Assembly: GCA_900542625.1 (NCBI GenBank)
Contig: UQOH01000005.1
Coordinates: forward strand, 1-53,150
DNA from: an uncultured Fusobacterium sp.
GTDB lineage: Bacteria; Fusobacteriota; Fusobacteriia; Fusobacteriales; Fusobacteriaceae
DNA length: 53,150 nucleotides
Direction of reading: 5' to 3'
Shown: positions 7,720 to 14,643 of the stretch, in pieces
Numbering within the stretch: the stretch's first letter is position 1
Layout: each line of letters starts with the position of its first letter
Program-made: the position numbers and the translations under genes
Notes under the pieces: generated by a model
Told to the model about the DNA's origin: nothing
What the model saw: only the letters and a program-made list of their open reading frames with translations
Databases searched by the model: none

Positions 7720-9171
7720 TTATTCAGAAATTTTTGCTAATTTTTTAGCCAATTCTTTTTTCATAGCTAAGTTTCCTTGACGAGCAATCATGATTCTTTG
7801 AGCTTGTGGAGAACCAGCACCATGCATTGACTCTGTTCTGTATCCAACTGCAGCAGTACCTAGAGTTAAATTTTCAATTAGTCTTAAAATTCTTAGTCTG
7901 CTTTCTGTACTTACAACATTGATACCTTTAAAATATTTATCTACATAATGACCTACGATAGGAGATTTTAAATCTTTTTCAGAAGGAGCTGTTACAACTA
8001 ATCCACCTGCTATATCTTCAGCTAATCTTGTTATTTCATAAGGGAATCTAGTTACATTTTGTTTACATACGTTTGCAAGCAATAAGTCAATTAAATAGTT
8101 TCCTGATTCTGTTTTTGTTCCTTCAGCTGAACATGCAATACCACAAGCATATAATGTTTCATTTAAATGTGTCATTTCAATTAACTTATCTTTTATATGA
8201 TTTGCTTTTGAAACACCGTTATAATCAGCAGCAACAGCAGCAGCTCCAATCAACACATCTCCAACTCCTACTTTACATCCTCCATAGCTTTGTCTATGGT
8301 AACCAGCAAATCTTTCCACAAGAACTCCAGCAAATTCTGTTTCCCCGTTTAAGAATATTCTATCGTTTGGAACGAATACATCATCAAAAACAGTTAAAGC
8401 TTCAACACCACCAAATTCTTCATTTCCTGTATCCATAGGGCTTCCTTCAAGTTTTCTTGTATCACATGATTGACGTCCTATAATTAATGTAATCCCTTTA
8501 GCGTCAGTAGGAACAGCAAAAGACACAGCATAATCTTTATCTTCTGGTCCCATTGCTATTGTTGGCATAACAATAACCTCTTGTGAGTTTATAACTCCTG
8601 TCTGGTGGGCTTTTGCACCGCGCACAATGATACCATCTTTTCTTCTTTCAACAACATGTAAAAATAAATCAGGATCAGCTTGTTTGTGAGGTGGTAAAGC
8701 ACGATCTCCTTTAGGGTCTGTCATTGCTCCATCTACAGTAAAATCTTTTTCTTGACAATAAAGCATAAATTTTTTAAAATTCTCATGATAGTGAGTTCCA
8801 TATGTTTTATCAACCTCGTAAGTTGTACTGTAAACAGCATTAAAAGCATCCATTCCAACACAACGTTGAAAACATGATGCTGTTTTTTGACCCAATAAAC
8901 GCTGCATTTTTACTTTTTTAACTAAATCTTCTGTACTTCTATGGATATGAGTAAAACGATTTATTCTTTCTCCTGTTTCAGGTGAAATAGCAGTCATTAA
9001 ATCTTGATATTCAGGCATTTGGGCTAAATCATAAGTCATTCTTACAGAATTTAAAGAAGGTCTCAATATTGGATTATCCACTGGATTTTCAATTTTTTCT
9101 CCAAACATGTAAACCTGTAAATTTAGTTTTCTCATACTTTCAATATATTGTTCTCCTGTCATTAGTGCCAT
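7720..9171 (-). CDS. abfD: 4-hydroxybutyryl-CoA dehydratase / vinylacetyl-CoA delta-isomerase
   Basis: This 483-residue flavin and [4Fe-4S] enzyme dehydrates 4-hydroxybutyryl-CoA to crotonyl-CoA by a ketyl-radical mechanism and isomerises vinylacetyl-CoA. All four known cluster ligands can be placed: two Cys in SCFQRC (residues 100 and 104) and His292 and Cys299 in YHRQSYGGC. These match C99, C103, H292 and C299 of the C. aminobutyricum enzyme. The ATG at 9171 follows GGAGG. A sigma-54 promoter lies 57 nt upstream. It heads the operon with CoA-transferase, permease and crotonase. The enzyme is oxygen-sensitive, consistent with a strict anaerobe. Confidence 0.96.
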   Translation of the reverse strand: MALMTGEQYIESMRKLNLQVYMFGEKIENPVDNPILRPSLNSVRMTYDLAQMPEYQDLMTAISPETGERINRFTHIHRSTEDLVKKVKMQRLLGQKTASCFQRCVGMDAFNAVYSTTYEVDKTYGTHYHENFKKFMLYCQEKDFTVDGAMTDPKGDRALPPHKQADPDLFLHVVERRKDGIIVRGAKAHQTGVINSQEVIVMPTIAMGPEDKDYAVSFAVPTDAKGITLIIGRQSCDTRKLEGSPMDTGNEEFGGVEALTVFDDVFVPNDRIFLNGETEFAGVLVERFAGYHRQSYGGCKVGVGDVLIGAAAVAADYNGVSKANHIKDKLIEMTHLNETLYACGIACSAEGTKTESGNYLIDLLLANVCKQNVTRFPYEITRLAEDIAGGLVVTAPSEKDLKSPIVGHYVDKYFKGINVVSTESRLRILRLIENLTLGTAAVGYRTESMHGAGSPQAQRIMIARQGNLAMKKELAKKLAKISE

Positions 9172-9227
9172 TTTTAAGCCTCCTTAAACTTTAATTGTTG
9201 TGATTTTATGTTACAGTGTTAGTATAA

Positions 9228-9243
9228 AGCAATCGTTGTGCCA
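9228..9243 (-). promoter_or_regulatory. Sigma-54 promoter of the 4-hydroxybutyrate operon
   Basis: Minus strand reads TGGCAC, five bases, TTGCT, a full match to the -24/-12 consensus with GG and GC 12 bp apart. A divergently encoded sigma-54 activator lies about 0.8 kb upstream. Confidence 0.92.
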
Positions 9244-9292
9244 GAGACTAAAGGCTTATTTTATCAGGTGTCTAAAAATAACTTCTTAATAT

Positions 9293-9333
9293 TTTGTTTT
9301 AAAAATAAAAAATAATTTCATTTCTAAAACAAA
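9293..9333. promoter_or_regulatory. Candidate upstream activator site
   Basis: TTTGTTTTA (9293-9301) and TAAAACAAA (9325-9333) form a perfect 9-bp inverted repeat centred about 70 bp upstream of the -24 box. The distance suits an enhancer for the sigma-54 activator. It overlaps the end of the small CGGC gene. Low base complexity keeps confidence modest. Confidence 0.35.
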
Positions 9334-9590
9334 AAATACAATTTATCTATTAATTCATTTAAAGAAGTTACAGAATAGATACTGTAAATATTTTTTGTAA
9401 CAAAAAATTCTTTATATGAAGCACATTGTACTTGGCAGCCGTTGATAATAAAAACATAATCATAAATTTTATTATCTTTTACATATTCTAAATCATATTT
9501 TTTTGAAAGTTTCATTTTTAAGATACTTTCTGCATATTTTCTGTCATATTTTGGATTACAGCCTCCACAAAATTTTATGCCTATTTTCAT
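9324..9590 (-). CDS. Small CGGC-motif protein, unknown function
   Basis: This 88-residue soluble protein starts MKIGIKFCGGCNPKYDR and carries a second cysteine pair in INGCQVQCASY, giving four cysteines in two pairs. The arrangement suggests metal, Fe-S or thiol chemistry, but I do not recognise a characterised family. It starts 12 nt after the Nfu-like gene, so the two are co-transcribed from a sigma-54-like promoter. Its position directly ahead of the dehydratase promoter hints at a role in building or protecting the dehydratase Fe-S/flavin centre; that is inference. Confidence 0.75.
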   Translation of the reverse strand: MKIGIKFCGGCNPKYDRKYAESILKMKLSKKYDLEYVKDNKIYDYVFIINGCQVQCASYKEFFVTKNIYSIYSVTSLNELIDKLYFLF

Positions 9591-9602
9591 TCATTAAATC
9601 TC

Positions 9603-9881
9603 CTAAAGGTTTTTACTTAATATTTTTTTAGCAAACTCAATCATTTCATTACTGATATTATTTACAAGAACTATTTTTTCAACTTCTGGGAACTGAGTTT
9701 TTATATCTTGAAAAATAAAAGTTTCTAATTCAGATACAGCTGACGGACAATTAGAGCATTTTCCTTTCAATTCTACTTTTAAAACATTTTTTTCAAAAGA
9801 AATTATTTCTAATCCGCCACCATGGCTTCTGAAATATTCTCCTATATTTTTCTCAACTAAATTTTTAATTTTTTTTTCCAT
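9603..9881 (-). CDS. NifU C-terminal (Nfu)-type Fe-S carrier protein
   Basis: This 92-residue protein matches a stand-alone Nfu domain, which holds and delivers [4Fe-4S] clusters. The family pattern is visible: a HGGGLEIISF segment at about residues 20-29, then the cluster-binding CxxC in GKCSNCPSAVSELE at about 41-44. It is slightly longer than the minimal domain and lacks the N-terminal NifU scaffold. It is the first gene of a two-gene unit beside the [4Fe-4S] dehydratase, so a dedicated cluster-delivery role is plausible. The gene is divergent from the sigma-54 activator. Confidence 0.85.
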   Translation of the reverse strand: MEKKIKNLVEKNIGEYFRSHGGGLEIISFEKNVLKVELKGKCSNCPSAVSELETFIFQDIKTQFPEVEKIVLVNNISNEMIEFAKKILSKNL

Positions 9882-9920
9882 TGCCTATCACCTCATTATT
9901 TTAAATATACTTTGATATAA

Positions 9921-9936
9921 AGCAAAATTAATACCA
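9921..9936 (-). promoter_or_regulatory. Probable sigma-54 promoter of the Nfu-CGGC pair
   Basis: Minus strand reads TGGTAT, five bases, TTGCT: GG and GC are 12 bp apart and only the -24 element departs from consensus (TGGTAT for TGGCAC). It lies 40 nt before the Nfu start. Confidence 0.7.
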
Positions 9937-9946
9937 TTTGTTAATC

Positions 9947-9975
9947 TTTACATTTTTTTGTTTAAGTGTTATAAT
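9947..9975 (+). promoter_or_regulatory. Sigma-70 promoter of the PAS-type activator
   Basis: TTTACA (9947-9952) and TATAAT (9970-9975) are separated by 17 nt, 30 nt before the start codon. The activator therefore appears to be made by housekeeping sigma factor. Confidence 0.82.
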
Positions 9976-10004
9976 TCCTAAAAATATGATCGGAGGTAAG
10001 AGTT

Positions 10005-11390
10005 ATGTTAGGTAATGTTGTATCTTCAATAAATATAATTAATAATGCAGATATTTTGAGTGACATTATAGAAACTTCTTTTGATGGAATTTATATTACT
10101 GATGCAAAAGCAAATACCATTCTGATTAATAAAAGTTATGAAACAATAAGCGGTTTAAAAAGAGAAGAGCTTATTGGAAAAAATATGAAAGATTTAGTGG
10201 CAGCCGGAGTATTTTCAATTTCCGGAACCCTTTTATGTTTAGAGCATAAAAAGAGTATAACCTTAGAACAAGTATTTAAAACTAACAAAAAAGCTGTTAT
10301 CACCAGCCAGCCTACTTTTGATTCTGATGGAAATATTGTAATGATAGTTACAAATGTTAGAGATATGACAGAAATTAATAAGCTTCAAAATAAATTAAAA
10401 GAAAATGAGTTAAACAACTTAAAAATTAAAAGTATTTTAGAAGAATTTTATAAAAGAAAATGTCTTTCCAGAAACTTTATAAGTGTTGATGAAAAATCTG
10501 TTTCAATTTTGAAACTGGCGAATAAAGTAGCAGCTACAGATTTTATTGTTACTATTTTGGGTGAAACAGGTGTTGGTAAAGAGTTAATGGCAGAATATAT
10601 TTATAAAAATAGTAATAGAAGTTCTGAAGTATTTCTAAAATTAAATTGTGCTGAATTAAATCCATCACTAATAGAGAGTGAACTATTTGGTTATGAGAAA
10701 GGTACTTTTACCGGAGGAAATAAAAATGGAAAATTAGGTTTTTTTGAAATGGCTAATGGAGGAACGCTTTTTTTAGATGAAATAGGGGAGTTAGAATTAA
10801 ATATGCAGGTAAAACTTCTTCGTGTATTGCAAGAACAAGAAGTAAGAAGACTTGGCAGTACATCATCTGTCAAAATTGATGTAAGAGTTATTGCAGCAAC
10901 TAACAAAAATCTTGCAGAATTAGTTGAACAAGGGAAATTTAGAAAAGATCTTTATTATAGATTAGAAGCTTTTCAGATAGTAATTCCTCCGCTTCGAGAA
11001 AGAAAAAAAGACATAATACCTTTAGCTGAATTATTTTTAAAAAAATTGAATGATAAATATTATACGCAAAAAAAATTTTCTAACTGCTCTTTAAATTTAT
11101 TAGAAAAATATAATTTTCCAGGAAACATAAGAGAATTAAAAAATATTGTAGAAAGAGCTTATGTTATTTCAGATAGTATTCTTGAACTTAATGATTTGGA
11201 TTCTAAAATTGATGTTAAAGGAAAAATAGAGTTTAGTTCTTCTGTTGATTTAAAAGAAAAATTAGAAGAAATAGAATATCAGTATATAAAAAATGCTGTT
11301 GAAAGGTATAAGAATATTCGTAAAGCAGCAGAAAGCTTAAAAATGGACCCAGCTACTTTTTTTAGGAAAAAACAGAAATATAATTTATAA
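10005..11390 (+). CDS. Sigma-54-dependent activator with PAS sensor
   Basis: This 461-residue enhancer-binding protein has an N-terminal PAS domain (about 15-125), a short linker, an AAA+ domain with Walker A GETGVGKE (186-193) and Walker B LFLDEIGE, and a C-terminal Fis-type helix-turn-helix (about 425-461). The sigma-54-contacting loop reads GTFTGG where nearly all family members have GAFTGA. Phe-Thr-Gly is retained, so activity is plausible. There is no phosphoreceiver domain, so it probably senses a small molecule directly. It is divergent from the Nfu pair and next to the 4-hydroxybutyrate operon, both with sigma-54 promoters, and is the likely activator of both. Confidence 0.92.
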   Translation: MLGNVVSSINIINNADILSDIIETSFDGIYITDAKANTILINKSYETISGLKREELIGKNMKDLVAAGVFSISGTLLCLEHKKSITLEQVFKTNKKAVITSQPTFDSDGNIVMIVTNVRDMTEINKLQNKLKENELNNLKIKSILEEFYKRKCLSRNFISVDEKSVSILKLANKVAATDFIVTILGETGVGKELMAEYIYKNSNRSSEVFLKLNCAELNPSLIESELFGYEKGTFTGGNKNGKLGFFEMANGGTLFLDEIGELELNMQVKLLRVLQEQEVRRLGSTSSVKIDVRVIAATNKNLAELVEQGKFRKDLYYRLEAFQIVIPPLRERKKDIIPLAELFLKKLNDKYYTQKKFSNCSLNLLEKYNFPGNIRELKNIVERAYVISDSILELNDLDSKIDVKGKIEFSSSVDLKEKLEEIEYQYIKNAVERYKNIRKAAESLKMDPATFFRKKQKYNL

Positions 11391-11445
11391 AAATAAGTTT
11401 TTATGTTTAATAATAAAATTATAAAAATTTTTTATAGAACTCACC

Positions 11446-11501
11446 AAAAACATAATTCAAATTATCATAATTTAAATTATCATAATTTGAATTATGTTTT
11501 T
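11446..11501. repeat. Three tandem 15-bp palindromes / terminator
   Basis: The 14-bp near-palindrome ATAATTNNAATTAT occurs three times at 11452, 11467 and 11482, separated by single C residues (period 15). The outer copies also pair with each other: 11446-11465 is the exact complement of 11482-11501, a 20-bp stem followed by T residues. It may be the terminator of the upstream activator, an operator for the downstream ATPase gene, or both. Confidence 0.75.
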
Positions 11502-11515
11502 TTATATGGTATAAT
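11488..11515 (+). promoter_or_regulatory. Promoter of the AAA ATPase gene
   Basis: TTGAAT (11488-11493) and TATAAT (11510-11515) are 16 nt apart. The -35 box lies inside the third 15-bp palindrome, so a protein bound there would block transcription. Confidence 0.6.
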
Positions 11516-11534
11516 TTTTATGTGAGGTGATTTT

Positions 11535-12902
11535 ATGAATTTTATAAACAGAAAAAGAGAGATGCAGACTTTGGAAAATGAATATAATAAATCTAAAAGT
11601 CTTGTTGTTCTTTATGGAAGAAGAAGAACAGGAAAAACAACATTAATAAAAGAGTTTATAAAAAATAAAAAGGCTTTCTATTTTTTTGCAGATAAGCAAA
11701 ATGAAAATATCCAGATAGAGAGATTTAAAAATCAACTGGCAGAACATTTTAACGATGAATTTATAAAAAAAATAACAATTTCAGATTTGGATACAATAAT
11801 GGAGTATTTTTTAGGAAAAATAGGAGATGAAAAATTTATTTTTGTTATAGATGAATTTCAATATCTTTGTATGGTTAATAAAGGTTTTTCATCTGTGTTT
11901 CAAAGAATTTATGATGAAAAAATCAGCAGCAGAAATATTATGATTATTTTATGTGGTTCTCTTATATCTATGATGTATTCAGAAGTTCTTTCTTATGACA
12001 GCCCTTTATATGGAAGAAGAACAGCTCAGATAAAACTTCAGCCTATTAAATTTGAATATTATAAAGACTTTTTTCAGGAAAAATCTCATAAAGAGTTAAT
12101 AGAATTTTATTCTGTTACAGGAGGAGTACCTAAATATATTTTAGAATTTAACAGAGAACAGACACCTTTTTGGAATATAGAAAATAATATTTTTAATAAA
12201 GATAATTTTTTGTATTCAGAACCTAAATTTTTACTGCAGGAAGAAATAAATGATTTATCAAGATATTTTTCAATTTTACATGCAATATCTTCCGGTGATA
12301 CAAAGCTTTCTTCAATTTGTTCCCGTTTAGGTATAAGCAGTGGAGGAATAACCCCTTATATAACTAAGCTTATGGATTTGGATATAGTTGAAAAAGAAGT
12401 TCCTGTCACGGAAAATATTGATAATGGAAAAAAAGGATTATACAAGATAAAAGATAATTATTTAAGATTTTGGTTCAGTTATGTTTATCCTTATCAAAGT
12501 TATTTGGAAATTGAAAACACAGCATATCCTTTGGAAAAAGTAAAAAATGAATTTGATAATCAATTTGTATCAAAAATCTATGAAGAATTAGCAAGAGAAA
12601 GTGTGCTTAATAATTTATCTATTCCATTTCCTATAAAAAGACTTGGCAGATGGTGGGATAAAAACGAAGAAATAGATATAGTAGGTATAGGAGAAGATGA
12701 AATTCTTTTTGGCGAATGTAAGTGGACTTCAAGAAAAATAGGATTAAGTGTCTTAAATGATTTAAAAGAAAAAAGCAGAAAAGTTAAATGGGGAAATTCT
12801 CAAAGAAAAGAATATTTTATTTTATTTTCAAAAGAGGGATTTACTTCTGATTTAATAGAATTATCTCAAAGAGAAAAAAATATAATACTAAGTGATTTTT
12901 AA
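11535..12902 (+). CDS. Archaeal-type AAA ATPase with DUF234-like C-terminal domain
   Basis: This 455-residue protein has Walker A at about residues 28-36 (YGRRRTGKTT), Walker B FVIDEFQYL at about 103-111, and a sensor stretch IILCGSLISMM. A winged-helix region follows (about 235-300). The C-terminal domain carries EEIDIVGIGEDEILFGECKW, with the spaced Asp, Glu and Lys of a PD-(D/E)xK nuclease fold, as in DUF234 proteins. Such ATPases are common in archaea and gut anaerobes and are often linked to mobile or conflict functions, but their role is largely unknown. It stands alone under its own promoter with an operator-like triple repeat. Confidence 0.82.
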   Translation: MNFINRKREMQTLENEYNKSKSLVVLYGRRRTGKTTLIKEFIKNKKAFYFFADKQNENIQIERFKNQLAEHFNDEFIKKITISDLDTIMEYFLGKIGDEKFIFVIDEFQYLCMVNKGFSSVFQRIYDEKISSRNIMIILCGSLISMMYSEVLSYDSPLYGRRTAQIKLQPIKFEYYKDFFQEKSHKELIEFYSVTGGVPKYILEFNREQTPFWNIENNIFNKDNFLYSEPKFLLQEEINDLSRYFSILHAISSGDTKLSSICSRLGISSGGITPYITKLMDLDIVEKEVPVTENIDNGKKGLYKIKDNYLRFWFSYVYPYQSYLEIENTAYPLEKVKNEFDNQFVSKIYEELARESVLNNLSIPFPIKRLGRWWDKNEEIDIVGIGEDEILFGECKWTSRKIGLSVLNDLKEKSRKVKWGNSQRKEYFILFSKEGFTSDLIELSQREKNIILSDF

Positions 12903-12958
12903 TAAATTTTGTGGTATTCTATAAAATAAAGATACAGTTAATAACGGAGGTCTTAATT

Positions 12959-13381
12959 ATGATATATAAAAGCAAAGATATAGCAAGAGCAGCTATAATG
13001 CTGGCAATGTCTACTCGTGAAGAAGAGATGCAGATGAAAGAAGAATATAAAAAAAATGGAATAAAAAGTGCTGCAGTTGATATTGGAGGAGATGTAATTC
13101 AATCAATATCAAAAATAATGGAGAGAACATTAGTAGCATCAAAAAGAAACGGGCTTATACAGGATACCCATGTGTATGAGGGAGCTGTAACAGGAGCAAC
13201 AAGAGAGGCAATAGCTCAGATAATGGATAAAGCAGCAGGTTTTAATGTTGGAGGAAAAATAGGAATTGCAAGATATAAAGAACATTTATCTGTATGTATA
13301 TTCCTGACTATTGGAATGTTCCGTCTTGATGATGTTGTAATAGGACTTGGGCACAGAGCAATTCCAGTAGAAAATGAATAA
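12959..13381 (+). CDS. hutP: HutP family histidine-responsive RNA-binding antiterminator
   Basis: This 140-residue protein matches HutP, which as a hexamer with L-histidine and Mg2+ binds NAG triplets in leader RNA and prevents termination. Conserved segments are VDIGGDVIQSI, the long GKIGIARYKEHLSVCIFL strand-helix region, and the C-terminal GLGHRAIPVE. The start chosen is the ATG at 12959, 8 nt after GGAGG; upstream in-frame starts lack a ribosome-binding site. No histidine-degradation genes are in the window. Instead it is followed by an ABC importer whose leader is full of UAG triplets, suggesting that importer is a direct target. Confidence 0.9.
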   Translation: MIYKSKDIARAAIMLAMSTREEEMQMKEEYKKNGIKSAAVDIGGDVIQSISKIMERTLVASKRNGLIQDTHVYEGAVTGATREAIAQIMDKAAGFNVGGKIGIARYKEHLSVCIFLTIGMFRLDDVVIGLGHRAIPVENE

Positions 13382-13388
13382 AAAGTTG

Positions 13389-13417
13389 TTGACAATAACA
13401 ATTTATTGTTATATAAT
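13389..13417 (+). promoter_or_regulatory. Consensus promoter of the ABC importer, with a palindrome in its spacer
   Basis: TTGACA (13389-13394) and TATAAT (13412-13417) are perfect and 17 nt apart. An 18-bp perfect palindrome (ATAACAAT, TT, ATTGTTAT; 13395-13412) fills the spacer exactly, as expected of a repressor operator. Confidence 0.88.
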
Positions 13418-13423
13418 TGGCGC

Positions 13424-13577
13424 AAGATAGATTTTGTAGAATATGTAGAATAGTAGAAGATTTGAAAGTAAATAGTAGTTTTTGTAGAATTGTAGAATAG
13501 TAGGAAAAATGAATATAAAATTTTTACAGTGTCAGTTTGAGGTAAAGTCTGACGGTGTATTTCTTTATATATATTAT
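13424..13577 (+). promoter_or_regulatory. UAG-rich leader, candidate HutP target RNA
   Basis: Between 13428 and 13503 there are eleven TAG triplets (starting at 13428, 13437, 13446, 13451, 13454, 13473, 13476, 13485, 13493, 13498 and 13501), whereas about one is expected by chance. Two blocks are near-copies, each holding TAGAAT, a second TAGAAT and TAGTAG (13437-13456 and 13485-13503). HutP recognises NAG triplets in RNA. Next come a hairpin at about 13528-13560 and the terminator. No T-box consensus was seen. Confidence 0.65.
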
Positions 13578-13610
13578 GCCTTTTTACAATTCGTAAAAAG
13601 GCTTTTTTAT
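13578..13610 (+). terminator. Leader terminator ahead of the ABC importer
   Basis: GCCTTTTTAC (13578-13587) pairs perfectly with 13593-13602 around a 5-nt loop and is followed by six Ts. It lies only 31 nt before the first start codon, inside the transcript, so it is an attenuator and not the end of hutP. Confidence 0.88.
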
Positions 13611-13640
13611 TTTCAAAGAAAAACACAGGGGGACGAAAAA

Positions 13641-14624
13641 ATGAAGAACAGAAGCACAGTAGGAAACATTATGGGAACTTTTACAGCAGTATTAATGATA
13701 ATAGGATTATTCCTTTTACAGCATACACCGTTAAGGGCAGCTGAAAAGTTTGTAATCGGTATCAGTCAATTTGCAGAACACCCTGCACTTGATGAAGTAA
13801 GAAAAGGATTTGAAGATGAGCTTAAGGCTCAGGGAGTAGAAACTGAGATAGTTTACAAAAATGCTCAGGGAGATACAGGAGTTGCAGGAGTTATAGCTCA
13901 GAAATTTGCAGCAGATAAAGTTGATTTAATGTTCGCTATAGCAACAATATCAGCTCAGACAGCTAAACAGGCAACAGACACTATTCCGGTACTTTTCAGT
14001 GCAGTTACAGATCCTGTTCACTCACAGCTTGTTGATTCAATGGATAATGTTGGAGGAAATGTTACAGGAACAACAGATGCAAGTCCGATGGACAAACAAT
14101 TAGCACTTTTTAAACAGCTTGACCCAAGTATTGAGAAAATAGGAATTATTTACAATACAAGCGAATCAAATTCAGAAGTTCAGGTTGCACAGGCAAAAGA
14201 GATAGCAAAAGATTTAGGACTTGAAATAGTAGCAGTCGGAGTAAATAATATTAATGATATTCCACAGGCTGTTAACTCACTTTCATCTAAGGCAGATGCA
14301 TTATATGCAGTTACAGACAATATTGTAGCATCAGCAGCAGGGCTTATAGCTAAATCAGCAGTTGAAAGAAAAATGGTATCAGTAGCAGGAGAGGAAGGAC
14401 CTGTCAGAGGAGGACTTTTAATGACAGACGGACTTAGCTACTACGAACTTGGAAAACAAACAGGAGCAATGGCAAAAAGAATTCTTGTAGATGGAGTAAA
14501 TCCAAAAGATATGCCGGTTGAAAGTTTAAAAAATACAACAAAAATAGTTAATGAAAAAACAATGAATAAATTAAAATTAGATAAAAATAATCCTGCTTTT
14601 GAAGGAGCAACATTTATAAAATAA
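13641..14624 (+). CDS. ABC importer substrate-binding protein (TrpX/HisX type)
   Basis: This 327-residue protein begins with a Sec signal peptide (basic start, hydrophobic core about 11-27, probable cleavage near LRAA). It lacks a lipobox Cys, so it is a free periplasmic protein. The rest matches the ABC sugar-binding-like fold used by TrpX-type amino-acid receptors: FVIGISQFAEHPALDE, then ITDPVHS-like FSAVTDPVHSQLV, and NTSESNSEVQV. The start at 13641 follows AGGGGGA. In Clostridia, related systems transport tryptophan or histidine. The adjacent hutP and UAG leader favour histidine here, which is inference. Confidence 0.85.
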   Translation: MKNRSTVGNIMGTFTAVLMIIGLFLLQHTPLRAAEKFVIGISQFAEHPALDEVRKGFEDELKAQGVETEIVYKNAQGDTGVAGVIAQKFAADKVDLMFAIATISAQTAKQATDTIPVLFSAVTDPVHSQLVDSMDNVGGNVTGTTDASPMDKQLALFKQLDPSIEKIGIIYNTSESNSEVQVAQAKEIAKDLGLEIVAVGVNNINDIPQAVNSLSSKADALYAVTDNIVASAAGLIAKSAVERKMVSVAGEEGPVRGGLLMTDGLSYYELGKQTGAMAKRILVDGVNPKDMPVESLKNTTKIVNEKTMNKLKLDKNNPAFEGATFIK

Positions 14625-14643
14625 CATTTTGAGGGAGCTGTAT

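Noticed and set aside
8073..8438. Plus-strand open frame of 121 codons
   Set aside because: It lies wholly inside abfD on the opposite strand, is Gln/Leu-biased by codon complement, and has no ribosome-binding site.
11446..11501. Origin iterons or a plasmid-type replication site
   Set aside because: Only three short AT-rich units, no replication initiator gene, and the array sits at a terminator/promoter position.
13428..13503. Eleven UAG triplets read as a TRAP (tryptophan) binding site
   Set aside because: TRAP sites have triplets spaced 2-3 nt; here gaps vary from 0 to 16 nt, and hutP, not mtrB, is adjacent.
13424..13610. T-box leader for the amino-acid importer
   Set aside because: No AGGGTGGNACCGCG-like antiterminator box or specifier loop could be found.
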